Shown one piece after another: positions 10,966-20,613 of a stretch of 64,000 bases of DNA. This DNA is from Microbulbifer mangrovi (GTDB lineage: Bacteria > Pseudomonadota > Gammaproteobacteria > Pseudomonadales > Cellvibrionaceae). Where the stretch lies: contig NZ_LZDE01000342.1 in the NCBI RefSeq assembly GCF_002009015.1, positions 1 through 64,000 of the forward strand, written 5' to 3'. The position numbers and the translations under genes are program-made. Position 1 is the stretch's first letter. The number at the start of each line of letters is the position of its first letter. The notes under the pieces were generated by a model. It worked only from the letters and a program-made list of their open reading frames with translations. It was not told where the DNA came from and searched no databases.

Positions 10966-13900
10966 ATGAACAATTTGATTGCATGGTGGGCACGCAATCC
11001 CGTGGCCGCCAATCTCGCCATGATTTTTATCTTTGTCGCAGGCCTGATCGGGTTTAACAGCATGGAGCGGGAGATGGACCCGCAGGTTCGCTTCCCGGGC
11101 CTGGAGATCCGTGTTTCCTGGCCGAGCGCTGCGCCGCAGGAAGTCGAAGAGCAAATTGTGGCGCGTATCGAAGAAGCCGTCAGCGATATGGACAATATCG
11201 AGTGGGTGCGCTCCTCTTCCTCTGAAGGCTCCGGTGAGGTGTATATCCTTGCCGAGAGTAACGTGGACTTCTCTCGCTTTATGAACGACGTGAAAATCCG
11301 TGTAGACGGTATCTCGTCCTTCCCCCGGGATATAGAACCCCCGCAGGTGCACCAATGGGTAAACCGCCAGGAGTTTATCCGGGTTGCGGTACACGGAGAC
11401 CTCGGCGAGCGGGAACTGAAGCGCCTGGCCGAACAGCTGCGGCGCGAGGCGGCCACCCTGCCCGCCGTTTCCGTGGTAAACCTGTTCGGCACACGCATGG
11501 AAGAAGTTTCCATCGAGGTCAGTGAAGAGGCCCTGCGCCGCTACGGCATGACCTTTCAGGAAGTGGCCGATGCAATCCGCAAAAGCTCTATCAACCAGTC
11601 CGCCGGTACAGTGCGTACCGAAGTGGGCACCTACCAGTTAAAGGTGCGCAACCAGGCAGACTCCGAGCAGGAGTTCGGCAATATCATCGTGCGCCAGACC
11701 GCCGATGGCGGCACCATCCGGGTCGCGGATGTAGCCACCGTGGTGGACGGGTTTGAAGACAATGAAATCCTCGCGACTTTGAACGGGGAACCAGCGGTGC
11801 TTCTGCAGGTGATGAGCACCGAGACCATGGACATCCTCACAGCCTCCGAGTCCATCCGTAACTGGATTGCCAAGCGCAATGATACTCTGCCCGCCGGGGC
11901 AAAGCTTACCCTGTGGACCGACAATGCCGAGGACTTCAAGGGCCGCCTGGAAACCATTGGTTCCTCAGCATTTATGGGCCTGTTCCTGGTGCTGCTGGTA
12001 CTGGTATTCAGCCTGCGCCCCAAAGTCGCTTTCTGGGTCGCCTTTGGTATCGCCACCGCTTACGCCGGTGCATTTGTGCTGCTCCCCAGCATGGGGGTTT
12101 CCCTCAATATGCTGTCCACCTTTGCCTTCCTGCTTGTGCTCGGCATCGTTGTGGATGACGCAATTGTGGTGGGCGAAAGTATTCATACGGAATCCCATAA
12201 CCCGGAACACGGCAATGACGAGAAAGGCCGCCTGGGCGCTGCGGTGCTCGGCACCCAGCTTGTCGCGAAACCGGTGATCTTTGCGGTGGTGACCACCATC
12301 TTCGCTTTCTTGCCGTGGATTTTTATCAGTGGCTCCACCAGTGAATTTACCCGCCATATCACCTGGGTGGTGATTCTCGCGTTGCTGTTCTCACTGATCG
12401 AGTCCCTGTTTATCCTGCCGGCACACCTGCGCAATCTGAAACCACGCACCAAGCTCGGCTGGTTTGGTCGCATCCAGAAAAGTATTGCCGACCGCATTAT
12501 CTATTTTGCCCAGAACCACTATCGTCGCATTGGCCAGTGGGCCGTTGATCGCCGCTACCTCACGCTGAGTATTTTCGTCGCCGTTATGATGATTGGCTTC
12601 GGTATGTTCGGCAGCGGCTGGGTGAAAAAGGGCTTTATGCCCGAAATCGAGTCCGACGAGGTGATCGTCAACGTCGTCATGCCCGAGGGTGCGCCCTATA
12701 GCCGCGCACTGGAAGTGCTGGCACAACTGCAGGACGCGGAGAAGCGCCTAGAGCAGGAAGTGAACGAACGCACGGACGGCAAAGGTGTGCTGATCGAAAA
12801 CTGGTACACCCGTTCCCGCCGCGACAGCGTCATGGCCATCGTCAAACTGGCACCACCAGAACTGCGCGATATGTCTGCCAAAGACGCCGCACTGCGACTG
12901 CGTGAATTGCTGGGTGATATCCCGGACGCAAAAGAGGTCTCGGTACAGTACTCCTTCAACAATGGCGGTCCCGGATTCGAGCTTTCCATCCGCCACCCCG
13001 ATCTGAATGTGCTGCGAACGGCAACTGCTGACCTCGAAGAGCAGCTGCGCACTTACGAAAGTCTCTACGATGTACGCAACAACCTGGAGGGGGCTTCCGA
13101 GGAAATCCGGATCGAGCTGAAGCCGGGCGCAACCAAACTGGGGCTGACCCTGGCGGACGTGAACCGTCAGGTACGCCAGGCGTATTTTGGTGAAGAAGTA
13201 CAGCGACTGCCCCGTGCCGGTCAGGACGTCAAAGTGATGGTGCGCTATCCGCTGGAGTCCCGTCGTTCCATCGAAAGCCTGAAAGACTTTCGTGTACGCA
13301 CATCGGACGGACGCGAGGTACCCCTGCTCGCGGTGGCCGAACTGCATTATGCGCCGGGCATCAAACGTATCCAGCGCTGGAATGGCAATCGCGCGGCACG
13401 TGTGATGGCAGACCTGAAAGATGATGTGCGCGGCGACATCATGAAGGACCTGAATGAAAACTTCTTCCCCAACTGGGAAAAGCGTTACCCCGGAATCGTC
13501 CGCGGTGCCGTAGGTCAAGCAGAGGGTGAGAAACGGTTTATCCAGGAAGTGCTGGGCCTGTACATCATGGCTTTCTTCGGTATGTACAGCCTGCTGGCCA
13601 TCGCCTTCCGCAGCTACTCGCAGCCGATCCTGATCCTGATTGCCATCCCGTTCGCTTTTATCGGCGCAATCTTCGGCCACGCGGTAACCGGTATGACCAT
13701 GGCAATCTTCAGCTATTTCGGTATCGCCGCCGCCGCGGGAGTGGTGGTCAATGACAACCTGGTGCTGATGGATCACTGCAACCGCCTGCGAGAAAAGGGT
13801 ATGGCACCACTCAAGGCCGTAGTAGAAGCCGGCGTTGCGCGCTTCCGCCCGATTCTCCTGACCACCATAACCACCATCGTCGGTCTGTTGCCGATGATGC

Positions 13901-14118
13901 TGGAGCGCAGTATTCAGGCGGCCTTCCTGCAACCCATTGTGGTAGCACTGGCATTCGGTGTATTTGTCGCTTTCTTCGTGACCCTGCTGCTGGTGCCGGC
14001 CATGTACGGTATTGGCGTGGATATCAACGGTCTCGCAGCGCGTAGTAAAGCCAGGCTAGTGCGTGGTTTAGGTAGCAAGCCGCATTCGGTGCCGCCACTA
14101 AACCAGATCAACAACTAG
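10966..14118 (+). CDS. RND efflux pump, inner-membrane permease
   Basis: Proton-driven tripartite efflux permease of 1050 residues, normal for the AcrB/MexF superfamily. It starts with the first membrane helix (NPVAANLAMIFIFVAGLIGF). Two large periplasmic loops follow, and TM2-6 include VLGIVVDDAIVVGES around residue 397, where the Asp pair is the proton relay of TM4. The second half repeats the arrangement (YIMAFFGMYSLLAIAF, AAAAGVVVNDNLVLMD). GGGAG is nine bases before the ATG. The sequence looks closer to the less-characterised environmental RND pumps, with a short TM1 and EREMDPQV, than to AcrB itself. A terminator follows at 14148. Confidence 0.94.
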   Translation: MNNLIAWWARNPVAANLAMIFIFVAGLIGFNSMEREMDPQVRFPGLEIRVSWPSAAPQEVEEQIVARIEEAVSDMDNIEWVRSSSSEGSGEVYILAESNVDFSRFMNDVKIRVDGISSFPRDIEPPQVHQWVNRQEFIRVAVHGDLGERELKRLAEQLRREAATLPAVSVVNLFGTRMEEVSIEVSEEALRRYGMTFQEVADAIRKSSINQSAGTVRTEVGTYQLKVRNQADSEQEFGNIIVRQTADGGTIRVADVATVVDGFEDNEILATLNGEPAVLLQVMSTETMDILTASESIRNWIAKRNDTLPAGAKLTLWTDNAEDFKGRLETIGSSAFMGLFLVLLVLVFSLRPKVAFWVAFGIATAYAGAFVLLPSMGVSLNMLSTFAFLLVLGIVVDDAIVVGESIHTESHNPEHGNDEKGRLGAAVLGTQLVAKPVIFAVVTTIFAFLPWIFISGSTSEFTRHITWVVILALLFSLIESLFILPAHLRNLKPRTKLGWFGRIQKSIADRIIYFAQNHYRRIGQWAVDRRYLTLSIFVAVMMIGFGMFGSGWVKKGFMPEIESDEVIVNVVMPEGAPYSRALEVLAQLQDAEKRLEQEVNERTDGKGVLIENWYTRSRRDSVMAIVKLAPPELRDMSAKDAALRLRELLGDIPDAKEVSVQYSFNNGGPGFELSIRHPDLNVLRTATADLEEQLRTYESLYDVRNNLEGASEEIRIELKPGATKLGLTLADVNRQVRQAYFGEEVQRLPRAGQDVKVMVRYPLESRRSIESLKDFRVRTSDGREVPLLAVAELHYAPGIKRIQRWNGNRAARVMADLKDDVRGDIMKDLNENFFPNWEKRYPGIVRGAVGQAEGEKRFIQEVLGLYIMAFFGMYSLLAIAFRSYSQPILILIAIPFAFIGAIFGHAVTGMTMAIFSYFGIAAAAGVVVNDNLVLMDHCNRLREKGMAPLKAVVEAGVARFRPILLTTITTIVGLLPMMLERSIQAAFLQPIVVALAFGVFVAFFVTLLLVPAMYGIGVDINGLAARSKARLVRGLGSKPHSVPPLNQINN

Positions 14119-14147
14119 CAATCACTACGATCAGGAAACAACACAAG

Positions 14148-14176
14148 GCCCGGGGAATCTTCCTCGGGCTTTTTTA
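14148..14176 (+). terminator. Rho-independent terminator of the RND operon
   Basis: GCCCGGGGAA and TTCCTCGGGC form a GC-rich stem with one G:U pair and a tight loop, followed by six T. It sits 30 bp after the permease stop codon. Confidence 0.9.
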
Positions 14177-14306
14177 TTGGGCGCCAGTTTCCAATTCGAC
14201 TGCAGTGTCAGACTGCTAAAGAAGATATCGCGTTGCACCCGGGCAACTCAGTTGGCGGAGAAAAACTCAAAGATGGGAGAAAAAATGGAGCCCCTAAAGA
14301 GCTCCC

Positions 14307-14447
14307 ATGCCAATTCAACAAGGAGGAAATAAGAATTGGAAGTACAAGGTGAATGACTCAGGTAGAAATAAACAGGAGTTTACTGGGCCTGAATCAGAGT
14401 TCGCGAAATGGGCTTGCCACATGAAGCTCAACAATTCCAAAAATTAG
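14307..14447 (+). CDS. Possible 46-residue small protein, unidentified
   Basis: An ATG at 14307 opens 46 sense codons ending in TAG. The peptide begins MPIQQGGNKNWKYKVNDSG and is rich in Lys, Asn and Trp (three W/Y in a basic context), with one Cys. The ribosome site is weak (GAGCTCCC before the ATG), and the base composition is more AT-rich than neighbouring genes. The DNA also forms two inverted repeats, ATGGGAG/CTCCCAT and CCAATTC/GAATTGG, around and inside the start. An open frame of this length is not improbable by chance. It is listed because it lies directly before a strong copy of the locus-wide palindrome and the region has no other gene. Confidence 0.25.
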   Translation: MPIQQGGNKNWKYKVNDSGRNKQEFTGPESEFAKWACHMKLNNSKN

Positions 14448-14471
14448 CGAACAACAAGAATATATTATTCC
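14424..14471. promoter_or_regulatory. Copy of the locus-wide palindrome (orphan site)
   Basis: AGAATA-TAT-TATTCC at 14457-14471 matches 11 of 12 arm positions of the consensus GGAATA-WWW-TATTCC. A right half-site AATTCC at 14433-14438 lies 33 bp upstream in phase. The site is 80 bp beyond the 3' end of the RpiR gene and downstream of the RND terminator, so no annotated gene starts from it. The interval 14177-14550 otherwise holds only the small ORF at 14307 and short inverted repeats. Confidence 0.5.
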
Positions 14472-14550
14472 CACCCAGATAATACAACCCCATTAATTTC
14501 CTCGTGTTCGCATCTCCGCACCCAGCGTGGACACCCCCACACCCTCACCA

Positions 14551-15399
14551 TTACGTACTGCGGAGTACCTCAACCGCCCGACGACTGCGCTCAAACAACT
14601 CATTGGCCTTAACGTCTTTTTGCGAAATGAGGATAAACAACAGGTCAGTGATCATGAACTGCGCCGTGCGGGCGAGAATAGATGAACTACGCGCCTCCGA
14701 TTCATTGGCAACGCAGTACAGACTATGTGTGGACAATTCAGTGAGCGGGTTCCGGGTAAAGCGTGTCAGTGACAAAACGCCAGCGCCCTGTGCCGCACCC
14801 GCTTGCGCAACGCGCACTACATCCTGGGTAAGACCGGATTCCGAGATCGCAAAAACCAGGTCACCCTCACCCAGGGTTGCGGCGTTGGCCACTTGTACAT
14901 GGGTGTCGCTCTCGATCAATACCGACTTGCCCAGCTTCATCAATTTGTAAGCTACATCCCGCGCTACCAGCGATGACGCCCCGACCCCAAAGAGCAAAAT
15001 ACGCTTTGACTGGCGCAACGCCTGTGCGGCCTGGACGAGAGATTCTTCCGAATTCGCCATTATCGTTTCATTCAAGGCGATGTTTTTGCGACTAATAAGT
15101 TTGCGGGCAACGGTAGCCAGATCATCGTCAGAAGCAATGTCGCCATGGATCGCCTGGGGCAGCATTGCGGAGCGTGCGACGGATTCACTCAATGACAGTT
15201 TGAAGTCGGAATAGCCCCTGTATCCCAGCTTCTGACTGAACTTCACGACACTCGACTGGGAAACACCAACCTGCTCAGCCAGTGATTTGGACGAATGCGA
15301 ACGCACGATTTCCACGTTATCCAAAAGAAAATCGGCAATGCGACGTTCGTGATTCGACATGGAGTCGCGCATCGCACGAATTTTAGCCAGTGATCCCAT
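14551..15399 (-). CDS. RpiR/MurR-family regulator (HTH plus SIS domain), first copy
   Basis: Sugar-phosphate-sensing regulator of 282 residues. Residues 1-80 form the RpiR helix-turn-helix (MSNHERRIADFLLDN, then LAEQVGVSQSSVVKFSQKLG and YRGYSDFKL). Residues about 110-250 form a SIS domain (ILLFGVGASSLVARDVAYKL, IAISESGLTQDV-like loop, VLSLTRF), which binds phosphosugars. It is divergent from the symporter-kinase-MurQ operon and separated from it by 229 bp containing two palindrome copies. Family members such as MurR control N-acetylmuramic acid genes and respond to MurNAc-6-phosphate; that role is likely here. Whether it represses or activates cannot be told from sequence. Confidence 0.92.
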   Translation of the reverse strand: MGSLAKIRAMRDSMSNHERRIADFLLDNVEIVRSHSSKSLAEQVGVSQSSVVKFSQKLGYRGYSDFKLSLSESVARSAMLPQAIHGDIASDDDLATVARKLISRKNIALNETIMANSEESLVQAAQALRQSKRILLFGVGASSLVARDVAYKLMKLGKSVLIESDTHVQVANAATLGEGDLVFAISESGLTQDVVRVAQAGAAQGAGVLSLTRFTRNPLTELSTHSLYCVANESEARSSSILARTAQFMITDLLFILISQKDVKANELFERSRRAVEVLRST

Positions 15400-15542
15400 A
15401 ACTACGGTCTATCTCGGTGTCGCAGTGTTCGACGCGACGAATGTAACAATGCCCCATAACCTGGGCCGTTCATCGGGTACCTCAGTTGCCAATCAGGTTA
15501 CCACTATCGGTACCACCGATGGAAAATGCTTTGCACCTCATA

Positions 15543-15590
15543 CGAATAAATGATACCAATTGCATAGAATAACAGGAATAAATAATTACC
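15543..15590. promoter_or_regulatory. Tandem palindrome in the rpiR / symporter intergenic region
   Basis: CGAATA-AAT-GATACC (15543-15557) and GGAATA-AAT-AATTAC (15575-15589) are two imperfect copies of the GGAATA-WWW-TATTCC element. Their starts are 32 bp apart, about three helical turns. They lie 40-85 bp before the symporter start and about 145-190 bp before the divergent RpiR gene, a natural place for control of both. Confidence 0.6.
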
Positions 15591-15628
15591 CCCGAATGCC
15601 GACACCAGCGGGAAAAAATGAGAGTTGA

Positions 15629-17221
15629 ATGATGGAACTGCAGTTTACCGGACTGGACTGGGGAATTTTCGCGCTGTACCTGTTAGTACTGGCCGCGTCC
15701 GCCTGGTACTTCAGCCAGAGCGACGCCAGGGATAGCCGCGACTACTTTCTGGCCCGCAACAGTATGCCGATGTGGATGGTGGCCATCTCAACTCTGGCCA
15801 CCACACAATCCGCTGCGACTTTTCTCGGCGGACCCGATCTTGGCTACCGCGGTGACCTCACCTACCTGTTCACCAATGTCGGTGCGGTAATTGCCGCAGT
15901 GATTGTGGCCCGCCACCTGATACCACGTTTTTACGCCAACCGTGTCACCACCGTGTACGAGTTACTGCAATCCCGCTTCGGGGAACGGGCAAAACATCGC
16001 GCTGGAGGCATTTATCTGCTCGGCCGGGTCTTTGCCAGTGGCGCTCGCCTGTATATGGCGGCCATCGCGGTTTCCATGATCCTGTTTAATGATATCGCCG
16101 CGCATCACGTAGTAACGGCCGTCATTCTACTCAGTGCGGCAGGCTTGTTACAGACACTCATCGGGGGCGTGCGCTCGGTGATTCAGAGCGATGTAGTGCA
16201 ATGTGGTGTTTACGTCAGTGCCGCCATCGCAGTGGTGGCGGTGTTGCTCTGGCAGATTCCTGCGGACTTGGGGCAGATTGTTGCGGCACTCGCCTCTCCT
16301 TCAGATGGCAGTACCTCCAAACTGACACTGGTAGATACCAGCTGGGACCTGGGTGATCCATTTAACCTGTGGGCCACACTTACCGGCTTTGTCCTGCTGA
16401 ACATTGCGGCATTCGGCCTCGACCAGGATGTTACCCAGCGGGTCCTCACCTGCAAAACTCCCCGCGATGGCGCGCGCGCGGTGCTGTATTCCGTCGTCAT
16501 GGTGGTACCTGTCATGGCGGTATTTATGGGAATCGGTTTGCTACTGCATATTTTCTACCAGTCTCCCGAACTGATGGCCGGTGCCAGTGTTTCCGAGCCC
16601 AGCGGTGGCGACGTCACCGTGTTTATGCACTACGTTTTGCACGAAATGCCCGCCGGTCTGCGCGGCCTGGTCACAATCGGGGTGATCGCTGCGGCGCTGT
16701 CTACACTCAATTCCAGCCTGAACTCGATGGCAAGCGTACTCACTGAAGACCTGTATCGACACTGGTTGAATCAGCGCAAGGTACAAAAAACGGCTGCGCA
16801 CTTCGTGCGCGCGGGGCGCTGGGGTATGGCGATTGTGGCCGGCACTCTGGGTGGCATGGCGATACTGTGTTTTTACTGGCAGCAGATGAGCGATCTGCCT
16901 CTGATTACCTTCGCCCTCTCGGTAATGGTGTTCGCATATTCCGGACTACTGGGTGTGTTTTTCACTGCATTGTTTACCGGGCGCGGCAACGCCAGCAGCG
17001 TTGGCTGGGCGCTCGCTGTCGGCTTCCTGGTTACCCTGCTGCAACAACCCTGGATGATTACCCCGCTTACCGGTACTGACGAGCCATTCGTTATTGCTTT
17101 CCCCTGGCAACTTTGCCTTGGCACGCTGGTTTCCTTTGCGGTGTGCAATCTGGGCAAGCCTTCTCCCGAAATAGCCGAAAACGACACGACTATCAGCAAC
17201 CAGACCACGGTCAATGGATAA
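15629..17221 (+). CDS. Sodium:solute symporter, probable amino-sugar (MurNAc/GlcNAc) importer
   Basis: Inner-membrane Na+/solute symporter (SSS family) of 530 residues. The first helix (LDWGIFALYLLVLAASAWYF) is followed by the family hallmark RDYFLARNSMPMWMVAISTLA, then repeated hydrophobic helices to about residue 510. A core motif around FGERAKHRAGGIYLLGRVF and GVIAAALSTLNSSLNSMASVL (Na+ site) is visible. It starts an operon with a BadF-type kinase (15-bp gap) and murQ. This suggests that it carries MurNAc, GlcNAc or their disaccharide into the cytoplasm unphosphorylated, replacing the PTS permease MurP of enterobacteria and Bacillus. The arrangement resembles murT-murK-murQ of Tannerella forsythia. 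Substrate is inferred from context. Confidence 0.9.
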   Translation: MMELQFTGLDWGIFALYLLVLAASAWYFSQSDARDSRDYFLARNSMPMWMVAISTLATTQSAATFLGGPDLGYRGDLTYLFTNVGAVIAAVIVARHLIPRFYANRVTTVYELLQSRFGERAKHRAGGIYLLGRVFASGARLYMAAIAVSMILFNDIAAHHVVTAVILLSAAGLLQTLIGGVRSVIQSDVVQCGVYVSAAIAVVAVLLWQIPADLGQIVAALASPSDGSTSKLTLVDTSWDLGDPFNLWATLTGFVLLNIAAFGLDQDVTQRVLTCKTPRDGARAVLYSVVMVVPVMAVFMGIGLLLHIFYQSPELMAGASVSEPSGGDVTVFMHYVLHEMPAGLRGLVTIGVIAAALSTLNSSLNSMASVLTEDLYRHWLNQRKVQKTAAHFVRAGRWGMAIVAGTLGGMAILCFYWQQMSDLPLITFALSVMVFAYSGLLGVFFTALFTGRGNASSVGWALAVGFLVTLLQQPWMITPLTGTDEPFVIAFPWQLCLGTLVSFAVCNLGKPSPEIAENDTTISNQTTVNG

Positions 17222-17236
17222 CTGAATACGCACACT

Positions 17237-18124
17237 ATGAGCGCATATTTTCTAGGGATAGATGGTGGCGGCACCAAAACACTGGCCCGCCTCGAGGACG
17301 CGCAAGGGGAGCGAATCACGCTCAAATCGGGCGCGAGCTCACTGACCCAAGACCTCGACGGTGCGATCAACAATATCGCAGGTCTGAGCCGACAGGTGCT
17401 GGCGCGGGAGCGGGTTCGCCCGGGCCAGGTTCACCTGGCCTGTGGTGTCGCCGGCGCCGGAAACCCGGCTTCCGCGGAGAAGCTTTGCCAGCGTCTTCGC
17501 GCACTGGGGTTTGCCAGTGTGCAGATTTCTTCGGACGCACAGACCTCGCTTCTCGGTGCCGGGGCGGGTACGCCGATTGTCATGATCGCCGTCGGCACCG
17601 GCTCGGTGGCCATGCGGCTTGGACGCGACGGTGAGATCCGCCAGTACGGTGGTTGGGGGCTCGCAGTTGGCGACGAAGGCAGCGGCGCAGCCATTGGAAA
17701 AAGTCTGGTTCGCGCACTGCTCTGGGAATTGGACACGCACGGCAAAGCCATAACTGCTCTCTGCCAACAGGTAATGACCGAGGTTGGTGAAGATCGTACA
17801 CAAATCCTGCCGTGGCTACAGCGAGCGGGATCCCGTGAATACGCGGCGCTTGCCCCGGCGGCATTCAGTCATCTCCCAGACTGCCCGCTGGCACGCGACA
17901 TCATCAGTAAAACCGCTGCAGAAGTCGATCGTCTGATTCAGGCTGCCAGCGGAGAAGACGCCTTGCCGCTGGCCATCCTTGGCGGACTCGCGGACAAGCT
18001 CAGTCCCCATTTACATCCGGACCATCAAAAACGGCAAATTCCGCCGTTGGGAACCGCGCTGGACGGTGCCTGCATGCTGGCGAGAAAGAAAGTAGTGCAA
18101 TTCAGTAGCGACTCCCTCTATTGA
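17237..18124 (+). CDS. BadF/BadG-type amino-sugar kinase (probable MurNAc/GlcNAc kinase)
   Basis: ASKHA-fold kinase of 295 residues. The first phosphate loop is GIDGGGTKT (8-15), the probable catalytic Asp is in [11 protein letters not shown] (D100), the second phosphate loop is VGTGSVAMR, and the family motif [13 protein letters not shown] is complete. Related enzymes are N-acetylglucosamine kinase and the MurNAc/GlcNAc kinase MurK of Clostridium. Because the next gene is murQ, which needs MurNAc-6-phosphate, MurNAc 6-phosphorylation is the most likely reaction. The C-terminal part is slightly short for the family. The gene follows the symporter by 15 bp and is 80 bp before the chosen murQ start. 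Confidence 0.88.
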   Translation: MSAYFLGIDGGGTKTLARLEDAQGERITLKSGASSLTQDLDGAINNIAGLSRQVLARERVRPGQVHLACGVAGAGNPASAEKLCQRLRALGFASVQISSDAQTSLLGAGAGTPIVMIAVGTGSVAMRLGRDGEIRQYGGWGLAVGDEGSGAAIGKSLVRALLWELDTHGKAITALCQQVMTEVGEDRTQILPWLQRAGSREYAALAPAAFSHLPDCPLARDIISKTAAEVDRLIQAASGEDALPLAILGGLADKLSPHLHPDHQKRQIPPLGTALDGACMLARKKVVQFSSDSLY

Positions 18125-18204
18125 ATTCCGGTCATCGTCATCTCCGAAAAAGCGCTCCGGATGAAAGCCGCCTGCCAACCCGGAGCATCAAGGAACAAGC
18201 AAGA

Positions 18205-19191
18205 ATGAACACGCAATTGATCAAAGAACTGGCCACGCTCCCCAGCGAAGCCCGCAACGCAGACACGCTGGATATAGACCTTTTACCCAGCGAGCAGATT
18301 CTTGAAAAAATCAATGCCGCGGATCATGAAGTGCCCGCAGCGGTACACCGGGAAATACCCCAGATCGCCCAAGCCGTCGACGCTATCGCCAAAGCCTTTA
18401 AAAGCGGTGCCCGACTCATTTATATGGGAGCGGGCACCAGCGGACGCCTCGGTATCCTGGATGCGGTGGAGTGTCCGCCGACTTACGGCGTCAGTGAAGA
18501 AATGGTAGTGGCACTGATCGCCGGTGGTGAGGAAGCCGTATATCGTGCCCAGGAAGGCGCAGAAGACAGCTTTACCCTCGGTGGTAAAGATCTCCGCAAC
18601 GTTCAGCTCACGGAAAAAGATGTGGTGGTCGGCATCGCCGCCAGCGGCCGTACGCCCTATGTGATTGGGGGGCTGCGTTATGCTCGAAGCCTGGGCTGCA
18701 CAACTGTGGCCCTTTCCTGCAATAAGTCTGCCGCCATTGCCGCCGAAGCAGATATCGCGATTCTGCCGGAGGTTGGCCCGGAAATTTTAACCGGTTCCAC
18801 CCGCATGAAAGCCGGCACCGCGCAGAAACTGGTTCTCAATATGCTGACCACCGCCAGCATGATTCGAATTGGCAAAAGTTTCTACAATTTGATGGTGGAT
18901 GTAAAAGCCACCAATGAAAAACTGGTGAGCCGCACCCGTCGGATTGTGATGGAAGCCACCGGTGTGGAATTGACGGAGGCGGATCGTGTACTTCAGGATT
19001 GCGAACACAATGCCAAGTTGGCCATCATGATGATACTGAGCGGTCTGAACCGTCACGATGCCGAACACGCCCTGGAAAAAGCCGGCGGTTTTCTGCGTCG
19101 GGCACTGCGGGATATCAACGCAGCGGATCAGGAACACAAGTTTGACCACGCAAATAATGCAGGCCGGGAAGTCGAAGAGCCTGTTGCCTGA
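18205..19191 (+). CDS. murQ: N-acetylmuramic acid 6-phosphate etherase MurQ
   Basis: Splits MurNAc-6-phosphate into GlcNAc-6-phosphate and D-lactate in the cytoplasm. The SIS-fold signature [20 protein letters not shown] carries the catalytic Glu at residue 89 (E in AVECPPT), corresponding to Glu83 of the E. coli enzyme. [23 protein letters not shown] and [18 protein letters not shown] are the other conserved blocks. 328 residues, slightly longer than the usual 300. I chose the ATG at 18205, where the conserved N-terminus begins ([10 protein letters not shown]), with AAGGAACAAGCAAGA upstream. An open frame reaching back to 18121 overlaps the kinase stop codon but lacks family similarity. Its D-lactate product may be used by the GlcDEF-type enzyme encoded convergently 138 bp away. 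Confidence 0.96.
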   Translation: MNTQLIKELATLPSEARNADTLDIDLLPSEQILEKINAADHEVPAAVHREIPQIAQAVDAIAKAFKSGARLIYMGAGTSGRLGILDAVECPPTYGVSEEMVVALIAGGEEAVYRAQEGAEDSFTLGGKDLRNVQLTEKDVVVGIAASGRTPYVIGGLRYARSLGCTTVALSCNKSAAIAAEADIAILPEVGPEILTGSTRMKAGTAQKLVLNMLTTASMIRIGKSFYNLMVDVKATNEKLVSRTRRIVMEATGVELTEADRVLQDCEHNAKLAIMMILSGLNRHDAEHALEKAGGFLRRALRDINAADQEHKFDHANNAGREVEEPVA

Positions 19192-19329
19192 ATTCAGAAG
19201 AACGACCAGAAACCTCTACCTCATTAGAGCAGAATGCGAGTGTATCATCGAAGCCGCTGCCATCAGGGCACAGCGCAGCTGCCTGCATCGACACCGGGAT
19301 CAATGCAGGAAGCAAACATGATGCAATTC

Positions 19330-20613
19330 TCAGGAAGGGGGCAGCCTGTCCGCCAGAATTTCCAACCAGTGGCGCACTGGCGTTTCGGTTCCGGCCTGTA
19401 AATGGAGCTGACATCCGATATTGGCGGTAAGGATGGTTTCGGGATCGCTCGCCTGCAGAGCCTGCAATTTTTCCTTGCGCAAACGTTTGGACATTGTGGG
19501 CTGCAGTATTGAGTAGGTGCCCGCGGAACCACAGCAAAGGTGGCTATCAGCCACTACCGGTAGTTCTGCCCCCAGTCGATGCAACAGGGCCTCAACCCGT
19601 GCGGGCAGTGCCTGTCCATGCTGCAGGGTACAGGGGCAATGAAATACGAGCTTTTGTCCGCCGAGCGCGTCTCCGAATTCGGGCATGGACACATCGAATA
19701 CCGACTCCAGCAGCTCCACGGGATCGCGTATCAATTCAGCGAGGATCTGCGCCTTTTTCCGGTATTCCCCGTCATCCGCGAGCACATGCGGATAATCTTT
19801 CAGGTGCACGCCGCAGCCAGATGCAGTAGAAACAATGGCACGCAGAGGCGGGCTTTCAGCTTGCTGCTGCTCGTAAAGGGACCACCAGGCATCGATATTT
19901 GCGCGCGCCAGTGCCCGCGCCTGCGCTTCGCCGCTGGTATGGAAGCTTGCTGCACCACAGCAGCTGGCTACCGCACTAATGCAGACCGGCACACTACAAT
20001 GTCGCAATATCTTTTCCAGGGCAGCGTCGGTTTGCGGCCTCAGCGAGGGCTGCACACATCCGCGCACGATCAGCACCGCGCCGGCATCAACCACCGGAAG
20101 TACGGTGCTTGCGGTGAGCGCCGGGCTGGCGATTGATACCCTTTTTTTCTCCGGAGGAAAGTAAACGCGTTTGATACCCGCCGGCAGCAGTGCTGAAAAC
20201 CGGCGACCTATTCCCATAAACCCGGCAAAAAGACCCGGAGTTACCAGCAGGTTTCTGAGCCCCCAGCGCAGTGTCTTCTGCCAGGGACTGCGAGGTGCGA
20301 GGCGCTCGCTGGCATGGCGGCCGATTGCCACCAGCTTGTGATACTCCACGCCGGAGGGACAAGTGGTTTCGCAACTGAGGCAGGTGACACACCGATCGAG
20401 ATGGGTGCGAGTGGCCTCGCTCGCGGCACCCTGCTCCAGCATTTCCTTGATCAGGTAAATGCGTCCCCGCGGGCTGTCCAGCTCATTGCCACCCTGTAGA
20501 TAGGTGGGACAGGTTGCAGTGCAAAAACCACAGTGTACGCAGGCATTCAATACCTGCTCGGCGCGTTGTTTCTCAGACTCGTCCAGAAGCCCTTCGATCA
20601 GATTGACCTGCAT
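19330..20613 (-). CDS. glcF: GlcF-type iron-sulfur subunit of glycolate/D-lactate oxidase
   Basis: Electron-transfer subunit of 427 residues. Two [4Fe-4S] ferredoxin motifs are present near the N-terminus (CVHCGFCTATCP and CVTCLSCETTCPSG), followed by two CCG domains (ASCCGAASFH and HLCCGSAGTYS), the full GlcF architecture. The ATG overlaps the stop of glcE by one base (TAATG), a sign of translational coupling. It is the last gene of a long minus-strand operon. The E. coli complex oxidises glycolate and also D-lactate. Given murQ next door and the rest of the locus, D-lactate is the likelier physiological substrate here. That is inference. Confidence 0.93.
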   Translation of the reverse strand: MQVNLIEGLLDESEKQRAEQVLNACVHCGFCTATCPTYLQGGNELDSPRGRIYLIKEMLEQGAASEATRTHLDRCVTCLSCETTCPSGVEYHKLVAIGRHASERLAPRSPWQKTLRWGLRNLLVTPGLFAGFMGIGRRFSALLPAGIKRVYFPPEKKRVSIASPALTASTVLPVVDAGAVLIVRGCVQPSLRPQTDAALEKILRHCSVPVCISAVASCCGAASFHTSGEAQARALARANIDAWWSLYEQQQAESPPLRAIVSTASGCGVHLKDYPHVLADDGEYRKKAQILAELIRDPVELLESVFDVSMPEFGDALGGQKLVFHCPCTLQHGQALPARVEALLHRLGAELPVVADSHLCCGSAGTYSILQPTMSKRLRKEKLQALQASDPETILTANIGCQLHLQAGTETPVRHWLEILADRLPPS

